Positions 38,101-59,196 of a DNA stretch of 64,000 bases are shown piece by piece. The notes under the pieces are model-generated. The model had not been told where the DNA came from, made no database searches, and was given only the letters and a program-made list of their open reading frames with translations. Positions within the stretch are counted from its first letter, which is position 1, and each line of letters opens with the position of its first letter. This stretch comes from Pterobdella sp. o SKG-2022. Taxonomy: Eukaryota; Annelida; Clitellata; Hirudinida; Piscicolidae. Position numbers and translations under genes: made by a program. The stretch spans positions 10,057,868 to 10,121,867 of the forward strand of contig OZ038322.1 of NCBI GenBank assembly GCA_964035795.1, written 5' to 3'.

Positions 38101-41100
38101 ATGAATCCGTTGAAGGTTTTTCTCAAGGGAGAATATTACAAATTGTTCCTATCTTCATTCTAAAAAGTTTTTTTTTTATTTTGAAAAGCCTTTTTATGAA
38201 CATAAAAATCCAGAAGTGCTTTTATTTTCGGCCTGATCTCATTCGAAGTATATCATCGTTAGAATTGCTATATTCGACTTAAAGACCGTCTTGAGAAAAA
38301 TTATTTGAAAATATAAAATAAATGAAACTATTCTCCATAATATACTACAAATCAATAAAATAAAATAAAATTTAACCTGAAATTAAATAAACTTCATGCC
38401 TTTATCTCCGAGCGACGCTAGACATTAAAATAAGAACTTAAAGTTTTTCTCCCGTTTTTGTTTTGTTTTAAAGAACACAGATCAAAACTAAATCACCCAA
38501 AAACTTATATTTTGGATTTTTCTATGCAGTATTTCAAATTTTTGAATAGAAAGAGCGTGTTTTCTTACAAAAGGGGTAAGCCTTAGTGTTTTAATCGTGC
38601 TATTTATTCCAAGAAACCTTATCCGAACTGTTTTGAGTGCAGTGAGAAACTGATTATTCAGATTCAACAAAGATGAACTGTCTTCACTGGAATTGAAATT
38701 CATTCATATAAAATTACTTTTTTTGGGTATATATATCATTTAGGTTTGTTTCTTGAGATATTCTGGATGCTTATTCAGTAGCAAGTATCGCTTTAATTGA
38801 GAGGAATTTAACGCATCATCAGGCCCCTAAACTCTGCTTTCAATTTTGTGAATTACATCTTTAAAAATCGTAAAATATTTAAAAAGACTTTTACAGCGTT
38901 TAAATTTATTCGGGTCTTAATTCATGTGCTTTCATTACGTTTCAACAGTTTTAGCGACTCATCTTTTGTGTTGTGAAGTTGAAAAATTGAATATATTTGC
39001 GCTAAAGTTTGCGCGTTTATAATGCAAAACTTGGAAAGAAAATTTTGGCAGCATCAAATGCAATATGAATGGTTTTCTTAAGTCGTGTGAAGAGTACACA
39101 CAAGACAGATTGAGTAATCACTCGAAACTGTTTCTTAATAGATTTATTTTGGTTTTTTAAAAATTATGACCTATTTTTCTTAAGAATTTTTTTTATATCT
39201 GGTCCAAACTAGTTTAAACAACTAGTTTCAGCCAAAAACCCAAGCAACCGCCATAAATAAATGACCGCATCGTACAAGACATTGGAACAAGATGTAAACA
39301 ACGGGAATTAAATTTTCTCTGTTTATGAACAATAATAAAGAAAGATATAATAATTTTTATTTGTGAAATTCAAAAAAAAAATTTAAAAAATACAAAAGCT
39401 TTCTTTTTATTATGTCTAATACACATATTGTGTTTGAGGTTCTTGAAGGATTTACGAGAAAAAAATATGCTTTAGTGCCTCAGAGTGTCCCGTATGATTG
39501 TTGTATGCTCATATTTTCCTTTATTTAAATCCGAAAACATTATCAATCTATGCTTATTTATGTGTTTTGAGAATATTTTTAGAGCTGTTGCGTTTGGAAA
39601 TATACCATCAAATTGTTTGGAAAAAAGATACACCTAAAAAAATATATTGAAAGAATCAAATATCATGAGAAAAAAATTATACTTTGAAAGGTGCCTCTCG
39701 AATTATTTAAAGACGAAACTTACACGATAGAAACCGTTAGGAAATGAAGCTTTATCATCTAAAAATTAATTTCGAAGGTTTACAATCATATTGTAGCGTA
39801 TATGGTAAATAGTTTAATGAATATTTTTATGTTTACAACTTTTTGAAAAAATTTTAAAGTTCAAAAAATTTAATTAAACAATAAATATTTTAGTTGAGCT
39901 TCAAGAATTTCTTAGAGAAATATTTTCAATTAAGGGGGAAACTTTAAGAGTTTTTGTGCATATAATTTGATAAGAGATAGAGTATTGTATGTTCTCATCA
40001 CAAAACCTTTCAAGCAACTTGAGAAGAAAGGAGTAAAAGAGGCGTTGAAGGTAAGAGGTCATCTACAGTCGTTATATTGCAGTGTATGTTCCTTATTAGA
40101 TTTCACATCTCCCAGACTTTAATAGCTTTTTTATTTTTAGAAGTTTTTTTAGCACTTTTTAGTGTTAATTTTTCACCTTTTTGTAAATTAAAAAAAATGT
40201 TCACAAAAACTCCTATTTTTATAATTGCCACTAATAAATTTTTAGTTTCGAATAAGTTTATGTCAGAACTGTAGTGAAAAATTGAAAAATTATAAAGCAC
40301 CAACAGTGAAGTTTTGAGCGCCTGTGAGTGTTGTGACGTTGTGTTAATTACAAGCGCGTCCATCAAGCCATTAGTTTGATGGACTAGGTATGAGAGCATT
40401 CATAAATATATATGGCAAAACAAGTTAAGAATATAAGAATGAATAAATCAAACAATTTTCTAAATCACTTCTCTCATTAAAAACCACGATTTTATTTAAT
40501 AAATATTAAAAAAGGATACAAGAAAATACATGGAAAAAAAATGAAAAAGCCCAACGATAAACAAATATTTGTTTGCCATAAGGCTTATATATGTGCTGAA
40601 ACGTGGCCAGGCACAGCGGAGTATGGAAGGTCGTTTCTATATGTCCACGTGTGACCCTATACTTTTTATTAAAAAACGCCCTAGTGTTCACAAAAATGGT
40701 TTTTATGAAACATGTTTTGCAATTTTAAAATAGAAATATTTTTCTTATCATTTATTATACTCTTGTGATTAGAGAATCAATGAACTTTACAAGTGTAAAT
40801 AACTGAAAAACACAATTCAAAGTTGAAAAATTAAAATTGATAAAAATTGAAAAACAAGCCTTAGTCATACTTCTTGTTGCCAAGATAATAAAAAATCATT
40901 CAGACAATCAACACTTTCTGAACTAATTCCTAAAACTATCTTATCTTCTAACCTTGCTTCGGTAAAAACTTAGAGGCATAATGGATGTTATTTAATATAA
41001 AAGCATTCAATTAAACGCCGCAACAATGCATAAATCAGTTTTGATAGTTATAAACGACTTGAAATAACAACAATTTTAAAAAGGTAACAAGTAACAACGA

Positions 41101-43093
41101 AATGACACAGCCGTCTGGCATGGCGTCAAGTCTGAAAAGATTTTTTAACGAAATATAACATTGTCTTAAACAGTCCAATAACATTTTGCGTAAAATCTGC
41201 ATCTTTTCACCATTTAATTTTATGTTTATGCTGATATATGATGTAGGCTATAAAAAATTAGTGAGTATTTATGACTTTTCTGTATAGATTTTTGTGTTTT
41301 ATTATCATAATATTCAAAAATCTTGTTAAAACTTTTAAGGTTAACAGAAATATGAGTTTTCATAAATGAGTTTTTTGAAAAGTGGCATTTTTCAATTTGA
41401 ACGGTGAATAAGGTTTGTTCTTGAGCATATTTGCATTTTTAAACAAACTAATTAAAAGAAGTTCCCTTCAAAGATAATATTCAGGCTTTTAAGAGTAATT
41501 ACCCTAAAACACAAAACGAATTCTTCTAAAATAACTTTTCATTTTTATAATGATTTATACTTTTTCATTATTTCCCATTGAAAAGTCGACGTTCAATTTT
41601 ATTTTCAAGGTAAAATATTTTTCCAGTTTTTGCACTTTGACAACAAGAAACGTGTTTGATATTTTTTTAAAATAAAAATTAATTAATTTATAGCAGCTTC
41701 AAATATCAAACAATTGAAGTTTGAGTTTTTAAGACTAGTTTTAAAAATATAATTACTTTGTCGTTAAGCTTCTTGCCCTTGACACTGTTTTACGTTTTTC
41801 TATTACTTTTTTAAGACGCTTCAATCAGCATAACTATGAACACAGTGCTTAAAACTCAAAAAAAAGGTCAAAAAATACATTTTCATGTATACGAGTATGT
41901 CTTTTAAGTTTCTTGCTGCATCTTCTAACGTAGACAAAAAATGAATAAATGATACTGTGTGAGGAACAACCTTTGACATGATACAACAAGGATGAATTGA
42001 TTACGAGGATAATTTTAACCTTGTTTCCAACCTGAGATTGTTCGTAATTGTAGTCGTAACTACCGAAATATCTTACTGTCTCACATGTGAAATAAGTCTT
42101 CAACTTTGGGTTCTCCAACATAACTGATCATATAAGTTAAGCAGAATCACTAAGAAATGTAGGTTTATATATAGAAAGTCGAATATTTTAAATCATAAGA
42201 ATGTTTCCCAATCATAAAAGTATCCGTTGATATTTTAATTATCCATTCATCAGTCATTCATTAGTCCCTTGCGATACACCAGCCAGCGCTGAATACAGAT
42301 TACTTAAACCATAGTACGAACATTTTTCTTTCAACAATTGACCCACCAATCCCATCAAATTCTTATATTGCAACTGTTGAACTGTTCATTTGATCTCATT
42401 TGAACGACAAAAAATTTCGCCAAAATAACTTTAATTTCTCGGCTTATGTTTGATCAATGGCAATTCATGTCAGTGCATTCATGAAAAACACTATAAACTT
42501 GGAGACTTTTGGAGAATTTTCTACACAAAGAATCTCATCACATTTTCATATTTCGAATTGAATTGAAATAAATTGGTTATCTAGCTTGAATTTCAAAGCT
42601 TTATTTTTTCCATATATATTTGTAAAAAATTAAAAGGATATGATAATTTGATTAGTCAAACGATTATTCATTCTATGAAAAGTGACGACAATGCTTTTCA
42701 TCAAAATTTATCTAGGTTATCTATTTGAATTTACATTAATGAAATATTTTTGGGCTGGAATTTCATTTAATTGTTTCAAGGATTTTCCTACAATGAACAG
42801 TTGTTTCAATTATAAAGGTTTAGTATTAAGATAAATAGGGTTATGTCTAGTATGAATGATGTTTAGAAATGCCAATCTTTTCATCGATATCATCAATTTC
42901 ATATATCAACTACAATTAAGAACCCAATTTCAAAAACACATATAATAATCATATAAATTAAATCTCATCCGTCCATAATTAATGCAGCCCCAAACTTTAG
43001 AGGTTATCATGCGTCGTTGAAGTTTAAATTTTATTGATGATGTGCCATACAAAGTGAAGGCTTATACAGAAATTATGTCGGTTATCCCTGCAG

Positions 43094-44882
43094 GAACTTG
43101 GCCTTTGAACCCTTCAGTGAGACGAGAAGTGAGAGGATCGTGGGCGAGTATGGTGCGTTCATGGATGACCCCTTCATACCCACAGACCTGATCAACTGCA
43201 GAAAACTCAAGGAGCTTTCACAGGTTTAACATGATAGGCTTCTTAAATAGGTATTTTTAAAGAGCGACAAAAAGATTTTTAGAAACTTGATTTTTTTTCA
43301 TTCAAGCTCAACTTACGAGTATATTTGGATGTAGTTTTTGATAATTTTTTTATAACTGATATAATTCATTTGGAGTGTCTACTCCATAACGTCTATTTTG
43401 ACAGTTTCAAAAAAAAATTTTTTAAACTTTTAAAAACAAAAAAAAATTAAATTTAAAATATTCCAACAAAACAAATAATCGAAAAGTCGAAAATTAGATA
43501 ATTTTGTTACAGGTACAGAAGAAGATATGCCAAAGCCATATTGATCACTTGCCGATCATAGGGAAGGGCTTGAAGGTATCTCTAGATGAATGCAAGTACC
43601 AGCTGAGACACCGTATGTGGAATTGCACTCTTGGTAATGAAAAGCATGTTTCCGAAAGAATGATGGCGCAAGGTTCAAAGTTTTAAATAGAATTTTTAAG
43701 ATTGAAATATCAAAATATATTCCTACTTTATTTGAATTTAAATCACTACTTTAGTGACTTTGAATTTCAAAGCCATTCTGTTTAGAATTTTCAAATAGTT
43801 AAATATAAACAACTTGGGGCAATGAGCGAGATCGTGGTAATTATAGACGTGGATAGGTTACTAAAACCTCTTTTCCATCATTGAACTTCAACATAAAAAA
43901 ATAATTTTTTTTAACTTATAGATAAAAATTATTTTAAAAATTTTAATACCTTCTATGCATGAGAAGCACGGCTTATCTATCTCTAGCGACGCAATAGTCG
44001 ATTAGAGCCATGAATCATTTACGTTGTATTATCAATCATCCTCAGGCTCTAAAGAAGTTGGTTTTGTATATTCGCTTATGTCAGCCAGTGTAATCCATTC
44101 GATTGCGAGGGCTTGCAGGAATGGGGAATTAACGAATTGTGGATGCAGTAACAAAAAGAGACCTCGTTCTCTGCCGAGAGATTGGTTGTGGGAGGGATGT
44201 GGTGATAATACTGCGTATGGCTACAAATTTTCAGTGGGTTTTGCAGATGCTGTCGAAAGAGAAAAAAACCACCCAAGGAAATCTAAAAAGCTTGCCCGTA
44301 TGTTGATGAACCTGCATAACAATGAGGCTGGGAGAAGGGTGAGTGGTGTGCCCATCAAATACCATTTTGAACATAAAAACTTTTGTCTTCTCTTCATTCT
44401 TTCATTTATTGCGTTTCCAGGCTGTTTACGCATACGCCAAGCCTGCATGCAAGTGCCATGGTGTTTCCGGGTCGTGCAACCTCAAAACGTGCTGGCATCA
44501 ACTTCCTTCTTTCAGAGAAACGGGTTATCGCTTGAAAGAAAAATTTGAAAAAGCATCAGAAGTCCGTTTCAACAAACAAGGAACTAGTCTCAAGCCACGA
44601 TACAAAAGACAAAAGAAATTAAGTAAAGAAGAAATTGTGTATCTTGCTAGATCGCCTAACTACTGCAGGGCTCACAGGAGAATTGGTTACTCTGGAACTA
44701 GAGGAAGAGAATGCAGTTTAACTTCTAAAGGTAGCGACTCTTGCGATAAAATGTGCTGTAAGCGAGGATACGAAACTAAAACTATTATAAAAACAGAAAA
44801 GTGTTTTTGTAAGTTTCAGTATTGTTGCTATGTTAAATGCAAGACATGTGAAGTTAAAGTTGATGTCACTACTTGTAAATAA
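43094..44882 (+). CDS. WNT5: Wnt ligand, WNT5-like (5' exon not found)
   Basis: Secreted, lipid-modified signalling glycoprotein for Frizzled/ROR receptors. Exons: 43094-43223, 43513-43672, 44046-44338 and 44421-44882 (TAA); phases agree, giving about 348 residues. The first exon seen starts in mid-codon after CAG, so the signal peptide is in an upstream exon I cannot place. Signatures: LSQVQKKICQSHIDHL, CKYQLRHRMWNCT, ARACRNGELTNCGC, LPRDWLWEGCGDN..YGYKF, LMNLHNNEAGRRAVY, the palmitoleoylation loop CKCHGVSGSC, and the Cys-rich C-terminus CDKMCCKRGYE ... CFCKFQYCCYVKCKTC ... TTCK. The LPRDWLWxGCGDN block and the GQKK-like N-terminal helix favour WNT5 over WNT4 or WNT7, but subfamily needs a tree. 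A poly(A) signal AATAAA lies at 44990. Confidence 0.9.
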
Positions 44883-46060
44883 TTTTGGAATGGCTTGCAA
44901 GAAATATCATTAGCGAAGCGTGTGCAAGAATTTTTAGAATTACAAAATTATTATTCTTTTTATCTTTGACTTTGAGCTAATTTTAAATTAATAAATTATA
45001 TTTAATTTATACACTTTTCCCAAGTATTCAAAAAAGGTGCATTTATATAAAAAAGTTTTAGTAACAGGAAATAACAACTTTTAGTTAGAGTATTGTGTAG
45101 AACGAAAAAATAATTTTAATATTATTGCAATTTGTTTATTGTTTTAAAGTTTTGTTGCGAAATGTCTCAATTTATCAAATTTAAGTAATTGATAGCATGA
45201 GTGTTTTCAGTTTCCCGTCCAAAAAAGTAGTATTAAAGCTACTCTTTGATTATAAATTCAAAACGTCAATTTAAGTTTATGAATTTAAATATTCATAAGA
45301 TTGCATACCTTGAAAGTTGTCAAGCTCATTTCAAATTTAGTTTTGAATTAAAAATTTTACTGCATAATAAATGGATTTGTTTTTACGTTATACTAGCTAC
45401 TTCTTAACTAAATTTGATGTTATATTTTCAGTTTTAAAGTTTGCATTCGAATAAAATGTTTTACTCTTGAATCGTGTAAAATTATTAAAAATTTTTGCCG
45501 GCATTATACTTCAATTTCAATAAACTAATAAACACTTTTTGTAGCAAAATACTAATTTTTAATTTGTGTGAAAGGCAAAAAAAGGTATGTTTTTTGAAAA
45601 ATGAGTTATAGTGACGTTTAAGTGATTTATTCTCCTAAATTCAATTTTTTAATCGGCAAATAGTATTCAAAAATATTTCGAGTTAAAAGATGTTAAAAGC
45701 AGTGAAATTAACATTTTTCAATATATTAGTGTTTATAGGATTAAGTAAATATTTTTTAATGAAATCAAATATCAATAATTAAAATTAACTAATTGTCAAA
45801 ATTTCATTAATTTAGCTATCCTCCATATGATAATAAAAAAAATTAACCATATTCGGATTTTAGAAAAAACCTAAACTTTTGTAACATCTTAAATTGATAA
45901 AGATTTTAAGTACTATTATCCTACAGATAAAATCGATGAAAATTCAGTGACTTACTAAGCCCGATGATAATAAATCAATCACCATGCCAACAAAAATTAT
46001 TTTGGTTTTACTTTTCAAAACAGGTAAAACAAGTGTTTTCCCCTAATTATTCATCACAAA
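44883..46060. other. Intergenic, Wnt to unrecognised gene
   Basis: AT-rich, contains the Wnt 3' UTR and poly(A) signal. I see nothing else in it beyond a short ATG-led open stretch near 45983 with no matching splice phase. Confidence 0.5.
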
Positions 46061-46997
46061 ATGTCGAAAAAAACATCAAAAGCGGTAATATTTTTCAAAT
46101 ACAAATGTGCTGAAAAAATTTTTGAAAAACGTATATTAAGTTTCAATGAATACAGTCGGCAAATAAGCCAAACAATCGTGGAGCTGACCTAGCAAGCACT
46201 TCTAGACAAAGATTCAAAGAAGAAATTTTGACAAAGGTTTGTTTCATTGTTTAAATCAAAAATGGCAAATACTTTTTTTACAGGAACATTTGAGTAGGAT
46301 TAAATTGTATACAAAGATGCAGGAAGCTAACAAAAATGGACAAGGTTGTCTAAGATTATGTAGTAATTGGATAGAAAGACTAGCAAAATTTCTGACACAA
46401 TAGTTTTAAAAATTGTTCAAAAGTTTAATGGAAATTCTACATGATGTTTTTATGATATGACCTGATTTTCTCAGAAGCAGGGATGATGTCAAAGCAATGC
46501 GAAGTATTCAAAGAAAGGATAGAAAAAAGTTTGCCTAAGCCTCCAGAGAGTCTCATAGAACTGGCAGAAAACAAGCCTGTTTCTGTTGTTAGTGGCTAAC
46601 AGTCGTCAAATGTAGTTTGTTAATTTTATAAAAGTCAGTTTTTAACATTTTCACGTAATAGTGATCACTCTAGGTTTCTTTGAATTTTAATATTCACATC
46701 AATATTTTTGAAAATGTACATTTTTTTTGTAATTTTATTTACATCAACGAACGACAGCACCAGTACAAAATAAAAAAGATCGACCCAGAACGATTAGCGC
46801 TTGAAAGAATCCAACAAATGGAACCAACCATAATCGATAAAACTTCTCCTTTCTATACAAGTAGCAACTCAGAATATGGATGGTGGCAAAAGGGCAAGGG
46901 TAAAGAACTTGTTAGAAATAGTGATAAGGGAAGAAAAAATATTATCAAAGAAACCTTTTATAGAAGAAATGGCGTGGGTGAATGTATGGCAGTCTGA
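46061..46997 (+). CDS. Unrecognised five-exon gene, basic small protein
   Basis: Exons 46061-46084, 46156-46236, 46284-46344, 46475-46587 and 46758-46997 (TGA); splice sites are good and phases agree, giving 172 residues. The start ATG (MSKKTSKA) follows a CACAAA context. The protein is hydrophilic, Lys-rich, probably helical in the middle (RFKEEILTKEHLSRIKLYTK, ERLALERIQQMEP), with no signal peptide or membrane span. A distinctive segment SPFYTSSNSEYGWW lies near residue 125. An E-[YI]-G-W motif followed by a short basic tail recalls the FAM183/CFAP144 ciliary microtubule-inner proteins, but the rest does not match what I remember of that family, so I make no functional claim. It lies between the Wnt gene and the convergent JOSD2 gene. 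Confidence 0.7.
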
Positions 46998-47147
46998 GAA
47001 TATAACTTCTACTTGGTAAACAATCAACAGTAATTTGAACATTCTTCTGAATAGACAATCATTTGACTAAATAGAAAGCAATAATACAAGAAAAATTTTA
47101 AAATTTTTTGAAGAACTTTATTAGTAATAATTGTTTTTAGTCGAAAA

Positions 47148-47294
47148 TTATTTGAAAACAAAAGGCAATTTATTAGGTACAAAACTTTTTGTTGATAAAG
47201 TAACATTATCAAGTACCTGAAACTTAGTACTTCATAATGTTACTTTATTAAAGAAATTCTTGGTACTTAATAAAATTACCTTTTGTTTTCAAAC
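47148..47294. mobile_element. Palindromic MITE, family 4
   Basis: About 145 bases. The left arm starts TTATTTGAAAACAAAAGGCA and the right arm ends with its near complement (TACCTTTTGTTTTCAAACAA). The inner arms GATAAAGTAACATTATSAAGTAC also pair. Non-coding, in the intergenic space between the unrecognised gene and JOSD2. Confidence 0.75.
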
Positions 47295-47456
47295 AATTTG
47301 CAACTTTATTAGTATTATTTACACTTGAAAGTCTATGTTGAAATCTAGATCTGATGAATTTAACTATCAAAATAAAAATTTTTAAATGAAAATTTTAATG
47401 AAACATTTTTAAAGATTGCCTTACTTCTTCTTTTTAAGAAACACAAAAGCAAAATA

Positions 47457-48089
47457 TTATGATAGCCTTCTGATTAAAAATAATGATGTGTGTTTATCCT
47501 TAAGTTTTTCCTTCAAATATAATAGAAGCTTTTCGTGATTTCCTATAACTTTAGGTGAGCTTAATTTAGAATCAAGATTATAATAAAGACTATCGATATT
47601 TTTAATACAATACCAGTGGTTTTGAAATGAAGACACAGAAAAAAAACCAAATTGGTAACAAATTTGGCAATTGATAATGAAGCCTAATATTTGGGAAAAA
47701 TCTTCTGTTTCTATACCTCTGAAAAAATAATTTATGAAATGTTACAATTTTTTCATTCCGTTATTATCACTCACTTTCTTTTGTCATACCACTGAAAATC
47801 ATATCCATGAGATTGTAAGGCAGAAGTGATAACATTTATGTCATAGTTTCCCAAACCAAAGTAGCTTCGGTGCGGATTGAGCCATTTCTTTGGTGTAAGA
47901 CTTTGAAAATAGAAAAATATTATTTATAAACAAAGTCTTCAATCATTAACATTACTTTTCACATATAAGGTCTAGACTTTTTTTGGTAAATAGCGGTTTT
48001 TGAAAGAAATTGTTGAGCGAGTGTAATGCACACATCGCAAAGTGCTGTTTTTCGTGATACATTTTTGGGGGATTATTGCACACCGACAT
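47457..48089 (-). CDS. JOSD2: Josephin-domain deubiquitinase, JOSD2-like
   Basis: Cysteine protease that removes ubiquitin; a stand-alone Josephin domain as in JOSD1/JOSD2. Exons: 48089-47956, 47900-47775 and 47718-47457 (TAA); phases agree, giving 173 residues (human JOSD2 188). Catalytic residues are in place: Gln and Cys in YHEKQHFAMCALHSLNN, His in FQNHWYCIKN and Asn in LYYNLDSKL. LNPHRSYFGLGNYDINVI and WYDKRK are family blocks, and the LNPHRS form is closer to JOSD2 than JOSD1. The C-terminus is short and lacks the acidic/Trp tail of the human proteins. It lies 173 bases downstream of the WDR77 stop codon on the same strand. Confidence 0.92.
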
Positions 48090-48262
48090 ATTTTAAGTGA
48101 ATATTTATTTTGAATCTTTTAATTTATTTTTTTGCAAAAGAAACATTCGATACTCTTATAGTAAAGATATTTATACAAAACTAAGAAGTCAATCAAGTAT
48201 ATTAAAAGTAAACCTTGATAAAAAAACGTTATGGTGAAAGTTTATTTCAAATATCGAAAATT

Positions 48263-50341
48263 TTAATTATCTCCTGAACCATTTGCGTGAAAAATTGGTG
48301 AAAGGCTGACATCTTGTAAATGCACAGTTCCATCCCATGAACAGGAGGCTAGGATCTTACATTCGAGCCATGCTAAACCTCGCACCATGTCACAATGCTC
48401 AATGTATTTTTGACTGAAACAAATGAGTTCATGAAAATAAAATAAATATTACTGAATTAATTATGAATAAGAAAACTTGCGTAAACTTACTGCGTTTTTA
48501 TAGTTTGATCCTGTTTAACTTGAGAAATAGCAACTGTAAGATCATCGGAACAAGAAGCAAAAAATTCAGGCCTGCAACAATTTTTTGTTTGTACAACAAA
48601 AGCAAAAATTTCTTAAATTAAAAAATCATGATTATCTTTCAGAAACATACTTTGAAGGATTAAAGACAAATCTATTAATATTTGAGGCATGCAAAGCAGT
48701 TTTGGATAAACGTTCTTTTAAATTTCTTGTGTCCATTACCAAAATCTCCCCCTTGTCAGAACCAATAAGCAATATATTGGGATTATTTGGCATATGAGCC
48801 AATAATGTCGGAATGAGGTTACTGAATGTATCTGTAGGTATAAACTTTTTTTTATAAACTCTGCAAGCAATGACCTTCATAAAACAAACTCACATGATTG
48901 AAAAACTGGTTTGATATTTCTCAAATCCCAAAATAGAACTTTTTTATCCTGTAAATGAAAATTCTTAGATTGACAAATGAAAAAGAACTTATTTTATTGC
49001 TCCAGTATTGAATGAAGACTAACAAAAATATTCAGAGAAATCAAGACATTTATATAGTAAATAAGTTATATGAAGATTCAATGTGTGAAATACTATCTTC
49101 TCATATCATATAAGTTAGGGCTTACATAAGAACAAGTGGTCAATACATCAGGGCTTGTAGGGTGAAAGCTTGTGCAAGTGAGCATTTCTGAATGGCCTGT
49201 GTAAATAAACACATAATTTTGTATGAACATCTCATGTATTTTTTAAATTATATACCTTGAAATGAAAAATTTTTGAGCAAACTCATTAAAAGATCTACCT
49301 TATTTTGAAACATTGGTATAAAAAAAAAGTATAAAAGTAATATAAATGTAAAAACATGCATTTAATGCCTTCTGGTTTTTTTTACTGGAAAATAAATTTC
49401 TAGTGTGAAACTTATGCTAAGCGTTGATCTGACATGTGATAAGACCCAGAAAGTTTAAATAATTATACAATATAATAAACTTATGTATGGAATTTAGTGG
49501 GATGAAATTTGAGAGTTGCTAAGCCACAAATAATTAATCTAATAATTTACTGAATTAGATATGAAGGCAAAAAAAAAACTATAAAAACACTATAATTTCT
49601 AGAAAGATTCATAAAATATCAAACCTGTATAAGCAGCTATTGAATCACACTCTTTTGATTCCCAAATCTTCAATCTGTTTTAAATAAAAATGAAATCAGA
49701 GCTATAAATAAACCAATCCAGTTAAAAACCTACTGGCAGTCTATAGACCCTGTTACAAAACGAGATTGATCACAGTTGATGTCCAATGAGACGACAGAAT
49801 CATCATGGCAAGATTTACATACAACTTCTATAATGTCATTTTTATCTACCTCAGGTAATTGCCACATAGAAACATGTCCTATGATAAACAAATTTGTTTT
49901 ATTTATAAAATTGTATCATTAAATGATTTACATAGTTTTGATATTTAGAGCTCAAATTAATTTTAACAATATTCTAAAAATAGTTTGATTGAAACTAAAA
50001 CCTGAGTCATGGCTAGTGATAAATCTATTCCCAAAAGAAAAAGCTTTCACATTAGTGATGCAATTTCCAGAAAAGGCGTTCGAAGATGGACAACTTTTAT
50101 AGAAATCTTGAGTTAGTGAGCTTTTGTCATATAATGATAATTTTCCTTTCCAAAACCTGTGAGTCAAACTCGAAGATGCCAGTAATAAAGAATTGTCTGT
50201 CATAATTTTTAAATGTTATTTTGAATAAATATTTTTATATGAATAAACTTTAAATTTTTTAATCTTACTTGTAGTTATGCATATGTCTTCGTGGTTAGTG
50301 CAATTCTTCCAAAAATTTGGAAAAATATTTTCATCATTCAT
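48263..50341 (-). CDS. WDR77: WDR77/MEP50, methylosome WD-repeat protein
   Basis: Partner of PRMT5 that presents substrates (Sm proteins, histones H2A/H4) for symmetric arginine dimethylation. Exons: 50341-50269, 50196-50002, 49878-49734, 49674-49625, 49196-49126, 48948-48894, 48831-48651, 48571-48491 and 48413-48263 (TAA); phases agree, giving 333 residues (human 342). The N-terminal block SLLLASSSLTHRFWKGKLSL matches the family's first blade. WD-type blades follow: VSLDINCDQSRFVTGSIDCQ, LKIWESKECDS, HSEMLTCTSFHPTSPDVLTT, KKVLFWDLRN, ILLIGSDKGEILVMDTRN, PEFFASCSDDLTVAISQV and ILASCSWDGTVHLQDV. It is divergent enough that another short WD protein is possible, but the N-terminus argues for MEP50. 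A poly(A) signal (AATAAA, minus strand) lies about 20 bases after the stop codon. Confidence 0.85.
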
Positions 50342-51023
50342 TATTATTGAAATGCAAAAGACAATTGATAATCACAACTACAAAAGCACAATAAAATATA
50401 TTACCGCTAGCAAAGAATATTAAATACTAAAATTATATTTCCAAAAATATTTTTAATTTTTCGTCAAAATTTGAAATAGAAATTCCAAGTAAAAATTTAG
50501 AATTTTAGTTTTTGTTTCAAATTGGGACACAAAAGGCGGAGCTTGGAAGAAGCAGTTGCTGCTTTTGTGTATCTGTGATCGCTTCATATGAAGCGTATTC
50601 AAATTCTTTGAGACATCAAGTGTTTATTTTTCATGTTGTGAAATGTGCCATCTGCAAGGTACCTTGTCATTTCATTCTTTTTTTAAAAAATACATCAACC
50701 AGAAAAACAATAAAATAGATTTTTATTGACAATTTTTCAAAGACAACTTTAGGTTTATTTGAATAAAGTTCTGAAAATTTCTTTATTAATAGAAGAAGTC
50801 TCCAATACACAAAGATAACGTATCTGAAAATGTTAAAAATTTTTCATCAGAAAATTTAACAGAAAGAATTATGGCAAACCTTTTTTAACGATGAACCGTA
50901 AGTTCTCTCTAGAGAAAGCTTCTTTGAGTTGTGTTTCGAGTTTTTCACAAAACAGCTCTAGGTATGGTGAAGCATATAGCATTAAAAATGAAATTACATT
51001 AAAATTTTTCTTTTATCAAACAG
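50342..51023. promoter_or_regulatory. Head-to-head region, WDR77 / MLK
   Basis: About 680 bases between the WDR77 start and the first MLK exon that I can define. It must hold the MLK start codon: an ATG at 50891 followed by a strong donor-like GTAAGT is one candidate, but that donor does not fit the phase of the SH3 exon; using the weaker GTTCTC donor four bases later would. Confidence 0.45.

Positions 51024-59196
<8,173 letters not shown>

Larger units (their letters stand above)
30665..43093. other. 12.4-kb gene-poor region upstream of the Wnt gene
   Basis: AT-rich DNA without any splice-bounded coding exon I can support on either strand. It holds two family 2 MITE copies (31427 and 32242), a GC-rich hairpin (32073), an ATT microsatellite (33879) and a 23-base tandem duplication (35135). 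A TATATAAA box at 32872 is followed by less AT-rich sequence and a good donor (AAAAAG/GTATTC at about 33089), which could be a non-coding first exon. The missing signal-peptide exon of the Wnt gene should lie here, since the 43094 exon begins in mid-codon. Confidence 0.5.

Noticed and set aside
40086..40182. Possible signal peptide exon for the Wnt gene (MFLIRFHISQTLIAFLFLEV)
   Set aside because: Hydrophobic and followed by GTAAAT, but its phase (one base over) does not fit the 43094 exon, which needs two bases, and AT-rich DNA yields such runs by chance.
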